Below, one piece after another: positions 5,119 through 5,212 of a stretch of 5,212 nt of DNA. Numbering within the stretch: the first letter of the stretch is position 1; each line of letters opens with the position of its first letter. Under the pieces are notes generated by a model, which saw only the letters and a program-made list of their open reading frames with translations, searched no databases and was not told where the DNA came from. Source of the DNA: Acidobacteriaceae bacterium (GTDB lineage Bacteria; Acidobacteriota; Terriglobia; Terriglobales; Acidobacteriaceae); the NCBI GenBank assembly GCA_003133425.1, contig PKXI01000223.1, forward strand, positions 1-5,212. Direction: 5' to 3'. The translations under genes were made by a program, and so were the position numbers.

Positions 5119-5180
5119 TTAGGGTGCTGAAGGGTATTTTAGGGTGCTTATGTGCGCTTTCTGAGCCATCAGTGCGCTTT
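5119..5180. repeat. Short repeats in a 20-base register near the window edge
   Basis: TTAGGGTGCT occurs at 5119-5128 and again at 5139-5148; GTGCGCTTT occurs at 5152-5160 and again at 5172-5180. Both pairs are exactly 20 bases apart, about two helical turns, so they face the same side of the DNA. TTAG begins blocks at 5119, 5139 and 5179. They could be binding sites, iterons or the subterminal repeats of an insertion element whose body lies beyond 5212. Confidence 0.5.
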
Positions 5181-5212
5181 AGAATCAATAGGTTACGATC
5201 ATCTTCCTAATT

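Larger units (their letters stand above)
4846..5212. other. Gene-free stretch with repeats
   Basis: I find no convincing gene here. Open frames exist on both strands (for example 4921-5130 plus and 4798-4986 minus), but they are short, lack a good ribosome binding site, and the longest run across the 8-base repeat. The stretch contains the repeat groups at 4933-4964 and 5119-5180. The part at 4870-4920 (AAGGCGGCCAAGCTGGCGG and following) is GC-rich and codon-like, with a readable frame from 4849 into the 4921 frame, so a decayed gene fragment cannot be excluded. Confidence 0.5.

Noticed and set aside
4921..5130. 69-codon plus-strand frame from GTG 4921
   Set aside because: It runs across the 8-base repeat, becomes Arg-rich and lacks a ribosome binding site; a decayed fragment is possible but not supportable.
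1..5212. CRISPR array, tRNA or rRNA gene
   Set aside because: No regularly spaced repeats of CRISPR length and no cloverleaf or rRNA-like sequence were seen; the only repeats are the short arrays and the two-copy duplication described.

Overview
The window looks like a chromosomal stretch from a free-living, moderately GC-rich soil-type bacterium. The exported Tat-type hydrolase and the style of the secreted hypothetical protein would fit an acidobacterium, but this is an inference: there is no marker gene, rRNA or tRNA here to settle taxonomy. The left third is ordinary and the right two thirds have an accessory character.

Left part (1-1827, plus strand). First comes a complete dienelactone hydrolase family gene (137-1006) with a twin-arginine signal and an intact Cys-Asp-His triad. 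A spacer with a short hexanucleotide repeat follows, then a gene for an exported protein of unknown function (1180-1827). That gene ends tail-to-tail with the leftward cluster: the two stop codons share the four bases CTAA.

Middle and right part (1824-4768, minus strand). Reading leftward from 4768, the cluster encodes: a 522-residue protein with five C2H2/C2HC-like zinc fingers and a C-terminal globular domain; a 58-residue protein B starting at TTG; a 100-residue protein; a 58-residue protein A starting at GTG; and a 107-residue membrane protein. The two 58-residue genes are paralogues (29 of 58 residues identical, no gaps). Together with their upstream leaders and the end of the gene in front of them they form a diverged direct duplication in an exact 650-base register. 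In the left copy the gene in front is the 100-residue gene. In the right copy only the last 19 codons or so of such a gene remain, and the 3' end of the zinc-finger gene lies on top of them. This looks like a tandem duplication of a two-gene module whose second copy was later truncated when the zinc-finger gene was joined to it.

Right edge (4769-5212). There is no convincing gene. This stretch holds a weak candidate promoter for the zinc-finger gene, a four-unit repeat with an 8-base period (4933-4964), and a group of short repeats in a 20-base register close to the window edge (5119-5180). The last could be protein-binding sites or part of the end of a mobile element.

The two left genes probably work independently in the cell envelope or periplasm. 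The minus-strand cluster has no recognised function. Multiple zinc fingers, tiny duplicated proteins and a small membrane protein make it the most interesting part of the window, but any joint role is unproven.
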